NCBI GenBank assembly: GCA_002224055.1 | Contig: AZLU01000008.1 | Coordinates: 1-64,000 of the forward strand | Length of the DNA stretch: 64,000 bases | Direction of reading: 5' to 3' | Origin: Pezizomycotina sp. ARF18 | Lineage: Eukaryota > Ascomycota | Shown here: positions 1 through 11,154 of the stretch, in pieces | How the letters are laid out: every line of letters starts with the position of its first letter | Numbering within the stretch: position 1 is the stretch's first letter | The notes under the pieces: generated by a model | The model's database searches: none | What the model saw: the letters and a program-made list of their open reading frames with translations, nothing else | Told to the model about the DNA's origin: nothing | Position numbers and translations under genes: made by a program

Positions 1-425
1 GTTAATATACATGGTTCCTTATTTATCGTTTTTCATAGCCGTCGCGTCGTAAAGTAAAAGAAAATGAAAGCAAATAAAGGACAACAATCGGGGCGATGTG
101 AACACGCTTGCAAGAAACGAGAGAACAGAAACACCAAAGGCTAGCAAGGGGGGTGGTATCATCGTAAAGGGTGAAAGAGCGAAGCTTATCAATAAAAGAC
201 ACGCAAAGGGGAAACGAACGTGGAAAAAAACACCAGCAGAAATCAAACATCTGAATGTCAAAGCAAAATGCCTCATACTAAACCGCCCGGATCACCAACT
301 GCAACAACGAGAACTGCTACTACTCCAACGATAACCAATCTCGGCCGTTGCTTCACCAGGGCGACTGCAGCAGCAGTCTGCAGCTTTCGGTACGTGCTCG
401 TACTGATCCCCCCATCCCATTGTCA
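1..425. other. gene-free left edge
   Basis: I see no supportable gene here. The interval lies downstream of the minus-strand mucin-like gene that ends at 426 and is probably its 3' flank. Open frames on both strands are short and lack family features. Confidence 0.4.
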
Positions 426-2417
426 TCATAACGTAGCTTTGCGTTTGCATGGCGCCTGAGTTATCGTGAAACGACCATGCTTGTAGTACGTAGTTGGACC
501 ATAATCCGGCAGCGTCAGATAACTTGTACTCCGGCCGCCGTACTGGTCCGTGAAAGCAATCGTCTGGGTGACATATGAGGCGTTCCGGTTACCGCTGGGG
601 AGACATACGTCGTAACACTCGTAGTCTCACCAACATCGTTCGTAAACGCAACCGTTCTGGTCTCTTCGATGATCTGCACGCCGCCAGCTACGTTTCCTGT
701 GGCGGGTGCGACGGTCGTTTGCGTTTTTACGGCACCGTTAGTTTGTGTTATCATCGTCGTGAGGGTGACGGATACGGTTACGACCGGAATAGACACAGTG
801 GTGGAAGTAGGCTGGCCTGCGGAGTTTTGTGACGACGATTACCGTTGTGGTGGACTGGATAACGCCGATTGGCGACCGTTGGAAGTGGTCTTGTGCCGTG
901 GCTGTCGGTAACGACGACGACAGATGTTTCCGAGGGCGATGGAGACGATGTGGGTCACGGTGCGGGGTGTGGCCGCCGTTGTGCTGAACGTGCCCGCCGC
1001 CGTTTCCTTGCCTCGTGATGACTGCTGGGGCCGCCACTTCCACCGCTTCGGATCCACCGGATCCTCCGTTGCCCGAGCCTCCGCTACCTCCGTTCCTGAA
1101 CCTCCTGAACCTCCTGAACCACTACCACCATCTCCGAGCCTCCGGAACCTGAGCCGCCCGAGCCTCGAGCCACCGTCGCCCGAGCCTCCCGAACACCGTC
1201 GCCCGAACCACCACTTCCAGATCCACCATCGCCTGACGCCCGTCGCCTGATCCGCCGCCGCCTGATCTCCATCGCCATGCCGCTGCCCCCGGATCCTTCG
1301 GTTCACCGTCTCCACCATCTCCATTCGCCGCCGCCACCGCTCTTACGGTAGTAGTCGCAGTTTCTGTTCAGTAGAACACCATCGTTTGTCGGATCGCCAT
1401 CTACAACGCGTCATTATTGGCTTCTTCCATCCTAAAATCGTAACAAAAGGACAGACAGAAAACTTACTGTTAGTAGTAGTAATAGTCGTCGTTGAAGTCT
1501 CGGCCTACACACCGATGTGCGTTATAGATGTCCGGTCTCCGGCGGCCTGTTGTGGTTGTCGACGTAACAGTCGGTGAGTCAGTTACCGTCGGAGTCGGCG
1601 TGGGATCTCCATTCCCGCCCGAAGGGTAGGACTGCTACTGCTACATGCCTCGCTGCTGTTTCCGTCGTCAGTAGACGAAGACGAGGAATCGGGCTCGGAT
1701 GCGGAGGGGGAAGAGGTATCGGAAGGAGTAGGGGAAGGGTATCGGTGGGTGTAGGAGAGGGAGTATCGAAGGAATATCGGAGGTGGTGGGGGACGGGGAA
1801 GGAGAATCGGAATCTATCGCGAAACGAATCTTTCGTTAGAAAGAGTGTCGCGACATAGATGGAAAAGGGAAATAAAGTGTATTTCTGAACAGCAGACACG
1901 GATAATGGAAGGACTTACTTGAACTACTACTCGATCTGCCGGCTCAAAGCTTCGCAACCACGGTAGCCGTAATTTCGGTCCTGCTACGGTCGTGCCACTA
2001 CAAGATCCAGTTTCCAACGCGACCGTGGCGCCCAAGTACGCATCCACAACCGTCTTATTATCGCGACCGCAAGCGGCAGAAAAGCACGAGCTGCGTCGGG
2101 TAAGACAGACGATAGAGCCTTTAATCGTGGTCGGGTCGGGTGCGGCAGCAGGATCGCCGCCGGTCACTATCACGGTTACCGGTTGCGATCCGAAAGACGA
2201 TGAAATGGCGTCGGTCTGCGCTGTATCTATTATCGTGGTCGTTGTAACTCCACCGGACGGCGGGAATGACCTGGTAATGGCACGCGTTGCATGAGGGAAA
2301 AGCGAGGGAGGATTGTACAGATTGCGAGAGCGATGGAGAAGGAAATTGAGAGAGGAGGAAAGAGAGGAGGGCGAGATTGCTGTAAGTCGGCGAGGAACGC
2401 ATTTTTCGTAATATCAT
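426..2417 (-). CDS. secreted Ser/Thr/Gly-rich mucin-like wall protein
   Basis: Probable secreted or cell-wall glycoprotein of unknown function. The N-terminus has a signal-peptide-like stretch (residues LALLSFLLSQF followed by a Ser-rich cleavage region); a second ATG lies at 2402. Next come a Thr/Val-rich part with 'VTVIVTGGDPAAAPDPTT', a Ser/Pro/Asp-rich part with 'PSPTPSDTSSPSASEP', a long Gly-Ser repeat (about 1060-1290) and a Thr/Val-rich C-terminal part with 'TQTIAFTDQYGG', ending in a basic tail with no GPI-attachment signal that I can see. Two canonical introns fit, 1814-1918 and 1364-1467, both with GTAAGT donors. The frame changes several times between these blocks, which I read as indels rather than separate genes. 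Low complexity makes homology hard to judge; I do not recognise a named family. Confidence 0.55.
1060..1290 (-). repeat. Gly-Ser coding minisatellite-like tract
   Basis: On the minus strand, units built from GGTTCAGGA-like triplets encode runs of Gly-Gly-Ser with occasional Asn or Asp. The tract lies inside the mucin-like gene and is probably a flexible spacer; such repeats expand and contract easily. Confidence 0.6.
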
Positions 2418-2725
2418 GATGTTTGGAATCGATATAACATAGAAGCGAGCGGCCTTAAGAGATATCAGGATAGATACACCTAAGCGAAAGTGGGTTATAG
2501 CGAAATTAGGTGAAATAGGAAAAAAAGCGAAGGGCGGACAGTTACTTTAACAGTATAAACGTAGTATCAAAAAGAACAAAAAGGAACGAACGGCTCTGCC
2601 CGGGGGTGGAACCATCACAGCTAGCTTCGCTCGGAAAGAAATCGCGATAGGAGTGGGGCAAAAAAAAAAGTAGAGCTTCGCATGCAAAGAGAGTTCCAGC
2701 GGATAACAAAAACATCACCAGCTAT
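2418..2725. promoter_or_regulatory. divergent upstream region
   Basis: This gap separates the starts of the minus-strand mucin-like gene and a possible plus-strand secreted protein. No individual element is clear. Confidence 0.25.
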
Positions 2726-3108
2726 ATGAAGGCTGTGTTTGCTTCACTGCTACTCGTTATCATGATGACAGTACAATCCTTCTCTGACACCAGCTCGGTT
2801 AATGCTGGGGAGGGCCTGCGGAGGAGTTAGAGGCAAAACTTGCAGTGTCAAGAGGACGGTAAACCCCAAAAAAAGCCTCATGGACCATTTTTTTCTTATG
2901 GACCCTAGTTCGCCATGATTGCGGAGTGTGTCCGGTACATATTCCGACCAGAACCAGAACTTCTTATTGGCGAGGTGATAGTTTCTAGACAGCTTATTGG
3001 GCAACGTCAGAATGTCTCTTGTTCCGTGACTTCGAGGAAGAGGCAGCCAACGCACATCTCCTGATAGAGGAGGAACTTGTAACAGAATACTCAGCCGCAG
3101 CCGTGTGA
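2726..3108 (+). CDS. possible small secreted protein
   Basis: The ATG opens a textbook signal peptide, MKAVFASLLLVIMMTVQSFS, followed by a polar mature start (DTSSVNAGEG). The first frame stops after about 35 residues. Other frames immediately downstream carry reasonable coding text, including 'GKTCSVKRTVNPKKSLMDHF' and a final acidic stretch 'FEEEAANAHLLIEEELVTEY' that ends at a TGA. If these pieces belong together the product would be a secreted protein of roughly 120 residues with few cysteines. I recognise no family. It could also be a decayed gene or a chance signal-like frame. Confidence 0.35.
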
Positions 3109-4522
3109 AAGGAGTGCACCAGAAAAAATCAATAACAATTGTCTCTATTGCTTAGTGGCGAAAAGATATAATAGCATCGGGAAGTCTTCATGCGAAAGGA
3201 TAAAAGCCATGTACCGTAGGTGGTGGGTCGAACAATAACAATAGCTATAAAAAGAACAAGGTGCCTGGATGTGTAAGGCCATGAAGTGATCCCTCGCATG
3301 CGCGGTGCTCGACGGGCAGCAAACGCGGGGGATACTCTCAAGTGTCGTCGAAATGCAAGTCTCACATGCAAGCCAGAAGCCCAATCTAGCTATAAAGAGC
3401 GAGATAAATATTCTGGTCAGTATGAAAAACGCGTCTGTTAATATATCTGGATCATGAAGTCGGGGTTCTCATGTTATAGAAGCCTAAAAACTCGTCTTTT
3501 CTGTGGTTGTGGAGCCAGTGAGGTCAACAATAGTTAGCTTGTTAAGAAAAGCGATAGTTATCGTCAAGATACTTGTTTTATAAAGACTATTCGTTCTTTC
3601 CCCTCTCTTCGGTTTCTGTTTAGCGGCATTTGAAACTCAAGGTTTACCGAAACTTCCGATAGCAATCGTATAACTCTTTCTTTCTTGGAGCGGCCTCTGA
3701 CGTGTCGGCGGTTTGTTCAAGGTCCATTTTGCCGGAGCATTACATATATCCCGCTGGGTGGCTGGACCAATGATATTGAACGGAAGCCTTGTAAACAAAA
3801 CGACCTCAAACCATCTTCGTCACTGAACCTGGTTGAGAAGATCCGTCAACCGTGATGGCCATTAAGCAATATGAATATCATGATCAAAAAATAGAGATGG
3901 TTTATTCTCTTATTCATCAAGATACGGCGTGTTTTTGCTAATGGTCTGTTGTTCCTGCTTCTGTATAATGCCGGGCACGAAACTGCACGAACTGGCTCAC
4001 TCGCCACAAGAACTGACCACATATCCAAGAATGGCATTCTTGAAGAATCGGACGCTGGAGATCCCTATAATATATCGCGTGTCACGAGAGTGGTCTGCTA
4101 AAGTGGAATCGTCCGGTAATCTATGATTCAATTCTGAGAGCTCTGAGTCTAATATGATTCACGAGAGTTTCCTTTCAAGAGAACTCCTCGAACTATCTCG
4201 CTGAGAAGTCGGTGGTTGATAAGGTAAGATTTATAGACCGCTTGGCAATAAGCTTACAAAGTTCTTATTGCAAGTTAGCTTCTTACTTAAGTAGCGTGCC
4301 ACAAAATTTTATAGGGGAACATGACAATTGTTATTTGAACTTGAAGAAACCACCATGTCCTTGCACTTGGAGCTCTTCACGACCACCAAGGATCTACGAA
4401 AAACCTTTCAATTATCATTAGCCCAAACCAAAATCGTCGTGAAGCTGATTCACATCGCCTCAGGTTATACACCTATCATAGCTCCTTTCTAGCTGTACTC
4501 TTCATCGAGCGGAGTTGAAAAA
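3109..4522. other. intergenic, no gene seen
   Basis: No frame in this stretch carries a recognisable domain or consistent coding text. The last few hundred bases probably hold the promoter of the following SDR gene. Confidence 0.4.
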
Positions 4523-5400
4523 ATGGCCCAACAGAGTAATGAGCTCGCTAGGGTTGTTCCAATCCACCATCTCCTAATGGAAAATAACAGGATAGAGCAT
4601 CGTCTCGCTCTTGTCACTGGAGCGTCCGGCGGGTATTCCATCTCTTCCATCCCTCTTTTCTCTATCCGGATAGGTCATCGGCTTACCGCTGATATCCACT
4701 CTATTTTCTAGAATCGGCGCCGCCATCGCGAAGAACCTAGCTGCCCATAATGTGCACCTAGCTCTAACTTACAATTCCAACAAAGACTCAATCGACAAGC
4801 TCGTAGCGAAATACGCAACTTCTCCTCTGTCACGATATCAGTCCACAAGCTGGACGCTTCGAATCGTGACGAAATAGTAGCATACCAGCGGAAGTCAAGA
4901 AGACCCACGCTCGCGAGGTAGATATTCTGATCATAACGCTGGCTACGGCAAGAAGATCCAGCAAATATGGGACGTCCCTCTCGAAGAATGGGACACCACA
5001 TTATCGATAAACCTGACCGCCTCATTTCTCCTCGTTAAATCCTTCGTCGAGGGATGAAGAACCAAAAGTGGGCAGGATAGTCTTTATATCTTCCATCGCG
5101 GCGACGGGGACAAGTATTAATGGTGCCATTACGCGGCGTCGAAGGCGGTTGACGAGCTTGATGAAGAATCTTTCGATGAGGTTAGCCCCGTGGGGTATTA
5201 CGGTCAATGACGTTGCGCCAGCTATGATTGAGAATACCGGTATGATACCGGATGAAGACACTGTGCCGAAGGGGGTTAGGGATAATATACCAGTGGGCCG
5301 GTTGGGGGATCCTAGTGAGGTCGCAAGCGTGGTAGAAATGTTCGTTACGACAGGGTATTGTACCGGGCAGAGCTTGCTGCTGAGCGGAGGACTGAGGTGA
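4523..5400 (+). CDS. short-chain dehydrogenase/reductase (SDR)
   Basis: NAD(P)-dependent oxidoreductase of the classical SDR family, closest in layout to 3-oxoacyl-reductase-like members. The cofactor motif TGASGGIG is split by an intron (4633-4711; donor GTATTC, acceptor CTAG) and continues into 'GIGAAIAKNLAAHNVHLALT'. Further along are the NAG-like turn 'INAGYG', the strand 'GRIVFISSIAATG' with the catalytic Ser region, 'HYAASKA' with the catalytic Tyr and Lys, and the typical end 'GRLGDPSEVASVVEMF' and 'TGQSLLLSGGLR'. The length of about 265 codons is normal. Several one-base indels break the reading frame, including one just before the catalytic Tyr, so the gene is either inactive or misread. 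A second ATG near 4577 would put the Rossmann motif closer to the start, as is usual. The substrate cannot be inferred. Confidence 0.85.
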
Positions 5401-7179
5401 AAGATGATAGGAAAGCAGTTAAAGATCTCCTTATACATATGCATACAACTGTTTCTCAAGCTTAACTATAGCTGGGTTCTATAAGGCGTGTTCGCTCCTT
5501 CAGATGTGCTCTGAGTCTTTACGACTTATATTAGTAGTTACTTGAACCAGCGTATTGTGTATTCTACAAAGGTAGTGACTTGGAAAATATGGCCCGGAGG
5601 GGGAACCAGCCATACTGGTTTTCAATCCTTCTTAAGATTAGGAGGTCTGATACACGCTGGCCCAGCTTTGTAAGAATTCTCCCTCCGAAAATTGCCTTTA
5701 AATCCGAAAAATGAACTTCTGAATCTTGGTATGACGAAAAAACTGTGGATGACAAATGAAATGTATGTAATAAGGCTGAACATTGCGGCTTTTCGCAAGA
5801 AATAGTGAGAAATTGAAACCCTACGAGTTCATTGACCTAGCAGTGCGCTTAGTGGTTGCGCAAATCGCCCGCCGGGCGCGCCCTTCGATTCCGATCTATT
5901 GGTATCTCGACCCGGGACTGTCCTCATTTGCAAGCTACTATAATTACAAAGCATGAAATAACGCTGTATCGGATCACCGTGAGCTTACGACTCGCGAGTA
6001 AAACATTTAAGCGCATATTCCACTTCTCCCTAGAAATTATTTTAATAGGCGTTACATTGCAATAGGTGCCGCGTCAATTAATGTGGCTCAGATCTTTTAC
6101 CTGAATTTACCATTGAAAATAGAATCTCTAACCTTATAAGCCGATTAATAAAACTTCACCATGAAGGCGACCCGCAGCGGAGATTTCGCTCGTATCAGGC
6201 ACCCAAGCGCGGCACGTAACATTCTATCGATAACCAAGGAATCCTAGTTTCCAGCTACCCGAAGAAGCTCGGGCTTCTTATTCGAGAAAACCATGTTGTC
6301 ATGGTCTGATGTAATGCAAATTCTCCGAAAATTATGCGACTTTTGCAAGTAAATTTGCAAACCAAGAGTTTTACCAAGACGCCGATAAATCAACAAACGA
6401 AAATGAACCCTTCATCCACCGTTTACTTTCCGTTCATTGTCAACATCTACTGGGTTCATCGGAGGCTAAAAATCTGGACCAGAAAGAGTAATGAGAAACA
6501 TTTTTAGAGAGGATTCTCTCGATAGCTTGGGAAGGTTCGTCCCGCGTTCCTGGATACTGGAAATCTAGAAGCTTTGCGGGACCTGCGCTTTCGCGAATGA
6601 AATGATGTTAGATACAACATTATGCACGAGTGTTGAACGAAGAGCGCAGAACCCATTATGGATATTTTATCCATTTATGGACTTATGAAAAAAACCCAAG
6701 CTGGCCTCCATCCCAACATGGATAACGCTCTATTTATCTCCCCGTCAGGAGATTGGTCAAGATGATGAACAGTCTTTGGCCATCTGCATTTTATCTCCAA
6801 GACTGCGATAAGTCCCTACCTAACGGGTAATTTCCCGCCGGGAGATGCCTTTCCCATTTGCACTTTTTCAACACAGGAAATCCCTCACGACCGACATGCC
6901 CACGAGGGAAAAAAAATTTACGCATGGGAGTAGCGTTACTTCAAACGGTTTCTCCTCAAAAACGGCAGATGTCCCACTAAACTTGTGCGGGGAGCGCCTG
7001 GTCTAAACAGTGCGCTCTCCAATATCATACCATAGCATACCATTACATCTATCCCTTTCCATGTTGAACTCCTCCCGACGTGCGGCTCTCTCTTTTCCTC
7101 ACGATACCTTTTTCCAATTTGCAATCTCCAGTCAGTAAAGCGTTTCACGACAGAGTCATTGAGGAGTTGACTTTACATA
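5401..7179. other. intergenic, no gene seen
   Basis: No coding region is supportable. A tRNA-like string near 5846-5905 was examined and rejected. The right part is the likely promoter of the 7-TM gene. Confidence 0.4.
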
Positions 7180-8645
7180 ATGGCAGAAAATGCACCTGTT
7201 AATGTTGACACTTCGGCCATTCCTTTTCTTGGACTCGCTCTGCAAGCACACTTCCCTCTCTTTCACAACTTAACCTTCACGCAGATTGCCTCTTATCCGG
7301 ATGAAATCGCTCGTATTCTCACGGAGACTACCGTTCCTGCACGGTTCGTCCAGTATCAATATACAAGAGCTTTCGGGGCTTCGACGCCTCCGTCTCGACT
7401 AGAGGACATTATGAGGAATCAGGTGGACCATGCCGACAATCGCCTCGCAAATCCCGTCGAGTTTGCCATCATGACGCCGTTCATGATTTTATTCGTCGCG
7501 CTACGTTTATGGTCGCGGAAAGCGGTCGTTGGGAGAATATGGTGGTCGGACTGGCTTATAGTTCTCGGAGCGGTATCGACGCTCTTTTACGAGATCATCA
7601 TGATGATTGCACCAATATACGGCGGCGGAGGAAAACACATGTGGGATATTACGTGGGCTCAATTCACCCTCAATTTGAAGGTTTCCTACGCCTGCCTTTG
7701 CTACTATTCGCTGAACATCTTGCCGGTTAAGCTCAGCCTGCTGTTCTTCTATAACACGATATCACAGCAGCTTTACTATAGGTGGACGGTCAAGATCATG
7801 GTGGTGCTTATCACGGTCGCGACGATAATATTTACCCTCCTGAACGCGTTTATGTGTACGCCGATCGGTTGTATAACGACCCGGCCAATCCGAACATAAA
7901 ATGTATGGATAAACTGGCCGTATTGCGGGCTCAGGGTATCGTCAGCTTCATGACAGACCTTATCATCCTTGTACTTCCTGTCAGCGTTATCTTACGGCTG
8001 CAGATGGGTAAATTCCAAAAGATTAGTGTTATCCTGCTATTCTTCTTAGGGGGTTTGGGCGCTATCACCAGCATAATTCGACTCTTTACGCTGGTGAACT
8101 ACGTCGAGCATACCGATTACACCTACGTCGAAGGCGACACGGCGTTCTGGACGATACTGGAGGCGCAAATCGGCATAATTTGTTGCAGCGCTCCTGCTTT
8201 GAAGGCTCTGGTCACCAAATATATGCCACACCTCTTCTCCCGCTCTTCATCGGGTCAAGGTCGCGGTGGAAGTGGAGGAGTTATGGGTCCTAGCATTGGA
8301 ACGGTACGCAATAATAACGTCCACATGAACGATGACCTGGAGAATGTGCCCACGTCTCCAGGTCTGTGGCACGAAACTATTATAAATCGGGAGCCAATAC
8401 CATCTCGTAACTCGAGATCACATAAGTCGTCCCTGAAGCCCGATGAGATAATACTTCCACCGACTCCAAGAGCTAGCATACGTTCCGGAAATCTTAGCCT
8501 GTCCGATATCACCGCGGTAGAAGACTTCGATGCTTACGAGATGAAGTGCGCAACAAGAAGTCCACTTGGGGAGACTGATAGCGTACGACAATCGGACGAT
8601 AGTTGGGCAAATGCTCGAGAAAGAAGGGTACACGACCACGTATGA
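7180..8645 (+). CDS. rhodopsin-fold 7-TM integral membrane protein
   Basis: Fungal integral membrane protein of the large rhodopsin-domain (SAT4/PTH11-related) family, with seven predicted membrane helices and a cytoplasmic tail. The sequence shows an extended N-terminus, a first helix around 'EFAIMTPFMILFVALRLWSR', the family's 'WWSDWLIVLGAV' turn into helix 2, 'YSLNILPVKLSLLFFY' in the middle, the 'FMCTPIG' loop Cys followed by a partner Cys in 'NIKCMDKLAVLRAQG', then 'FMTDLIILVLPVSVILRLQM' and a last helix before a Ser/Pro-rich tail of about 130 residues. The two Cys probably form the family's extracellular disulfide. One frame change is needed between 'FMCTPIG' and 'RLYNDPANPN' (near 7870-7890); otherwise the gene reads through without introns. 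Ligand and role are unknown; some relatives act as surface-sensing receptors. Confidence 0.88.
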
Positions 8646-9663
8646 TGGCGCACTTTCTCAATCGTCGATGTTTCTTTTATTCATGTTTTCAGTTTCGATT
8701 TCCGGGGGCTTCAATATCAACGAAAAAAGTTCGTCCTTTCAACACGCTTGCATAGATACCGTTTCCTACTTGTCCCATTCCGCTATACTTTTGTCACAAA
8801 TTTTGGAAAGGCATGTATATTACCGTATTGACCACGGCTATACGTGTGCACTTGTAATTAGTTACCCAGTCAATAATTTATGAGAATAATGACGCCTGAT
8901 GGCTGATGAAAATTTTCTCCCAGTTCTATCGATTGTGAAGCTCCGAGTTTGCAATCTCAAATTACCGTCAAATCGGGAAGCTATCGAAAGCCCAAATTAG
9001 TGACCGGTCTCGGCAGCTCATTAGCCTGAAACCCGCGAGAATATGCACAGGTCTTAGGTTTTTGAACCCTCTTCATATACTTACCAACCCTGCTGCACGA
9101 TTTTCTCTATTGTTCTTATCGGCCGCTATCAGACCATTTCTTGCGCTCCGAAACCTTGGCCGTTTGGGATGGTTGCTGGAAATAATTCGGTGGATAGGGC
9201 AAAACACCATGATTTTAACTTGGAAGTCGGATATTCGCTGCATCGCTATTTCGTGGTTAGGGATCCCTAGGCAATAGGTCACTGTAGCACCCTAGAAAAT
9301 GGGGATACAACTTGTCTCAGACTAATTTTTATAAGACGGTTTCTCAGTACGATTGTGAACACTTGAAGAAGAACTGCGCGTGGGGGTTTTCGAGTTCGAA
9401 TACTCGAAATTCACAGTCATATTCGGCAATCAAGGTGTTGAATGAATAAAAAAGTGGAAAATAATTCAGATATTTCACGTTTGGAAGTCTCATAGATAGG
9501 CGAAGGCTGAGAACGCAATGTTATTTCTTTCGATTCCAATTCTATCTAGTGTCCTCACCCACTACCTTTTGATAAACACTGAGCTCACGAATCTTCTTAG
9601 ATGTAAACTGAAGGCCGAATCTTCTCCTTGGATCTCAGTCTCTGAAGAGTTTTCAGATATCGA
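8646..9663. other. intergenic, no gene seen
   Basis: This gap lies between the 3' ends of two convergent genes. Short open frames are present but carry nothing recognisable. Confidence 0.4.
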
Positions 9664-10566
9664 TCATGTGAAGAGCGAACGGTAAAAAGGCCTTAACCGC
9701 CCACTCCTTAGTCTATAAACCCGAACCTTAGGATAGAGCTGCTTGAACCTGTCCATATCGCATCCTTGCGAACCTGGACGAGGATTTATGCACAAGTTGA
9801 GCGGACGATTTTTTGAAACCCTCGGTTGGCAGGTTTTCCTTCCTAATGAAGCATCGTCAAAGCATTTGTTGGTACAGCATTCGTTATTCGAGAAACATTC
9901 CTCTAGTTGCGGGGGATTAGCAAGTGGGTACGTTGTCTGCGAGTGCTGGAATTCGAAACTAGCAACATTGTTATTGAAACTCACATACCTCCAACCTCCT
10001 GACAGTATTTAGCCTGAGGGTCAAAGAGAGCATCTCGATAATTATAACTGGCCTGAGAATTTGGCTTTGGCGGTGCGTTACTATGATGAGACGGAGGAGA
10101 TGTGCCTGAATGTCCTGTCAAAATATCAACACGATTCTCGTTATTTCGCTCTGTATTGAAAACCCCAACGCGGTAATAGATCTGTTTTTAAGTGGCTTAA
10201 TACCATTATACCTATAGAAGAAAGTCTTCTCAAAGACTACTATGGTCCTAATGAAGCCAGCAGAGTCGGCGCGGTTACGGCAATAATAGTCCCAAATGAT
10301 GAGACCAGGAGGAATTTTAAAGGCTTCATTCTGATTCTCTAAGAAAGTAACGTCTTTCAAGTTAGAAATGTTTCCAGGCTTGAACTGGGAGACGCTTTGG
10401 TGATGTATTCCGGTTGGACTTCATAGTCGGATTTCGTCCCTTATAGACTCTAGGTCCACCAGTGGTGCTTCGTCACCCCTCTCAGGAGAGCAGACAGAAC
10501 ATTCTTGTAAATATTAACCTCCTAATAGGTGGTCAATTGATGGAGTGTAACAAGAACTATCATCAT
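9664..10566 (-). CDS. possible cysteine-rich secreted protein
   Basis: I do not recognise the family. Several consecutive frames carry good coding text: near the start 'QECSVCSPERGDEAPLVDL', then 'SQFKPGNISNLKDVTFLE' and 'PPGLIIWDYYCRNRADSAGF', a polar linker 'GHSGTSPPSHHSNAPPKPN', 'YRDALFDPQAKYCQEVGG', and a compact Cys-rich end 'LEECFSNNECCTNKCF' followed by further Cys. The C-x5-C-C-x3-C spacing resembles small disulfide-knotted secreted proteins. A short stretch with donor- and acceptor-like ends near 9960-9990 is too short for a normal intron, so an indel is more likely there. The start is uncertain; ATGs at 10564-10566 are the outer choice, and no full signal peptide is visible. Confidence 0.4.
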
Positions 10567-11154
10567 GGTTGATGAACTATTGGTTGATAATTTTTGTACT
10601 ACGGATTGCTGTAGCCGCCGATTTGATGTAATATCTGGCGATTACTTTTCGGGAAACATTCGCGTTGATCCAACCTTTATACGGAGGCGGAATTTACTGA
10701 CGCTAGATGCGAATAATCAAGCTCCGAGGCCCGGCTTACCAATATGAATTACGTTGCAGCCTGACAAGTCCTGGGTTTCGTCCTTGGGTTAGCGAACTTA
10801 GCGGTAGTAGAACAAACGAAATAGAGCTAGTGACAGATATCGTGCTTGGTGAACATATGATTCGGAGAAAAAGAAATTTATATATACCGCTGATGGCTGT
10901 TTGGCTAAACACAGAACTTCAGAGGCTTAAAAAAATTTCAAAGCTTGAGCCGCACCATCCCAGGGCGAGGCTGCAAGAAAGAAGAGGGGGTCGAATCCAT
11001 ATCAACTCCGTTGACCTGAAAGGTTTTTGGCCCTGCTTGTTTCTCTCTAGGATGTGCTTCGCGATAGCGCTACTAAGTTCAACCATTTGAATCTCCTCCC
11101 TCGTCTTGATTTTTTTTTTCGGCACCCCCTACGAAGCTCCTAAGGTTAAATATT
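10567..11154. other. upstream region of the TPR-CHAT gene
   Basis: Open frames on both strands overlap here but none fits the TPR pattern of the downstream gene. The interval may hold its promoter or N-terminal exons that I could not place. Confidence 0.3.

Noticed and set aside
839-1324. Long plus- and minus-strand frames over the Gly-Ser repeat
   Set aside because: Repeats stay open in several frames; only the frame joining the Thr-rich parts of the mucin-like gene is meaningful.
5846-5905. tRNA-like string with A-box-like and B-box-like matches
   Set aside because: The D-arm can form, but the anticodon and T arms do not pair and the acceptor ends are not complementary.
9376-9412. GAGTTCGAATACTC palindrome resembling a tRNA T-arm
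   Set aside because: No cloverleaf can be drawn from the flanking 80 bases.
10707-11125. Frames on both strands upstream of the TPR-CHAT gene
   Set aside because: Neither strand shows a TPR pattern or other domain; they may contain missed exons but cannot be supported.
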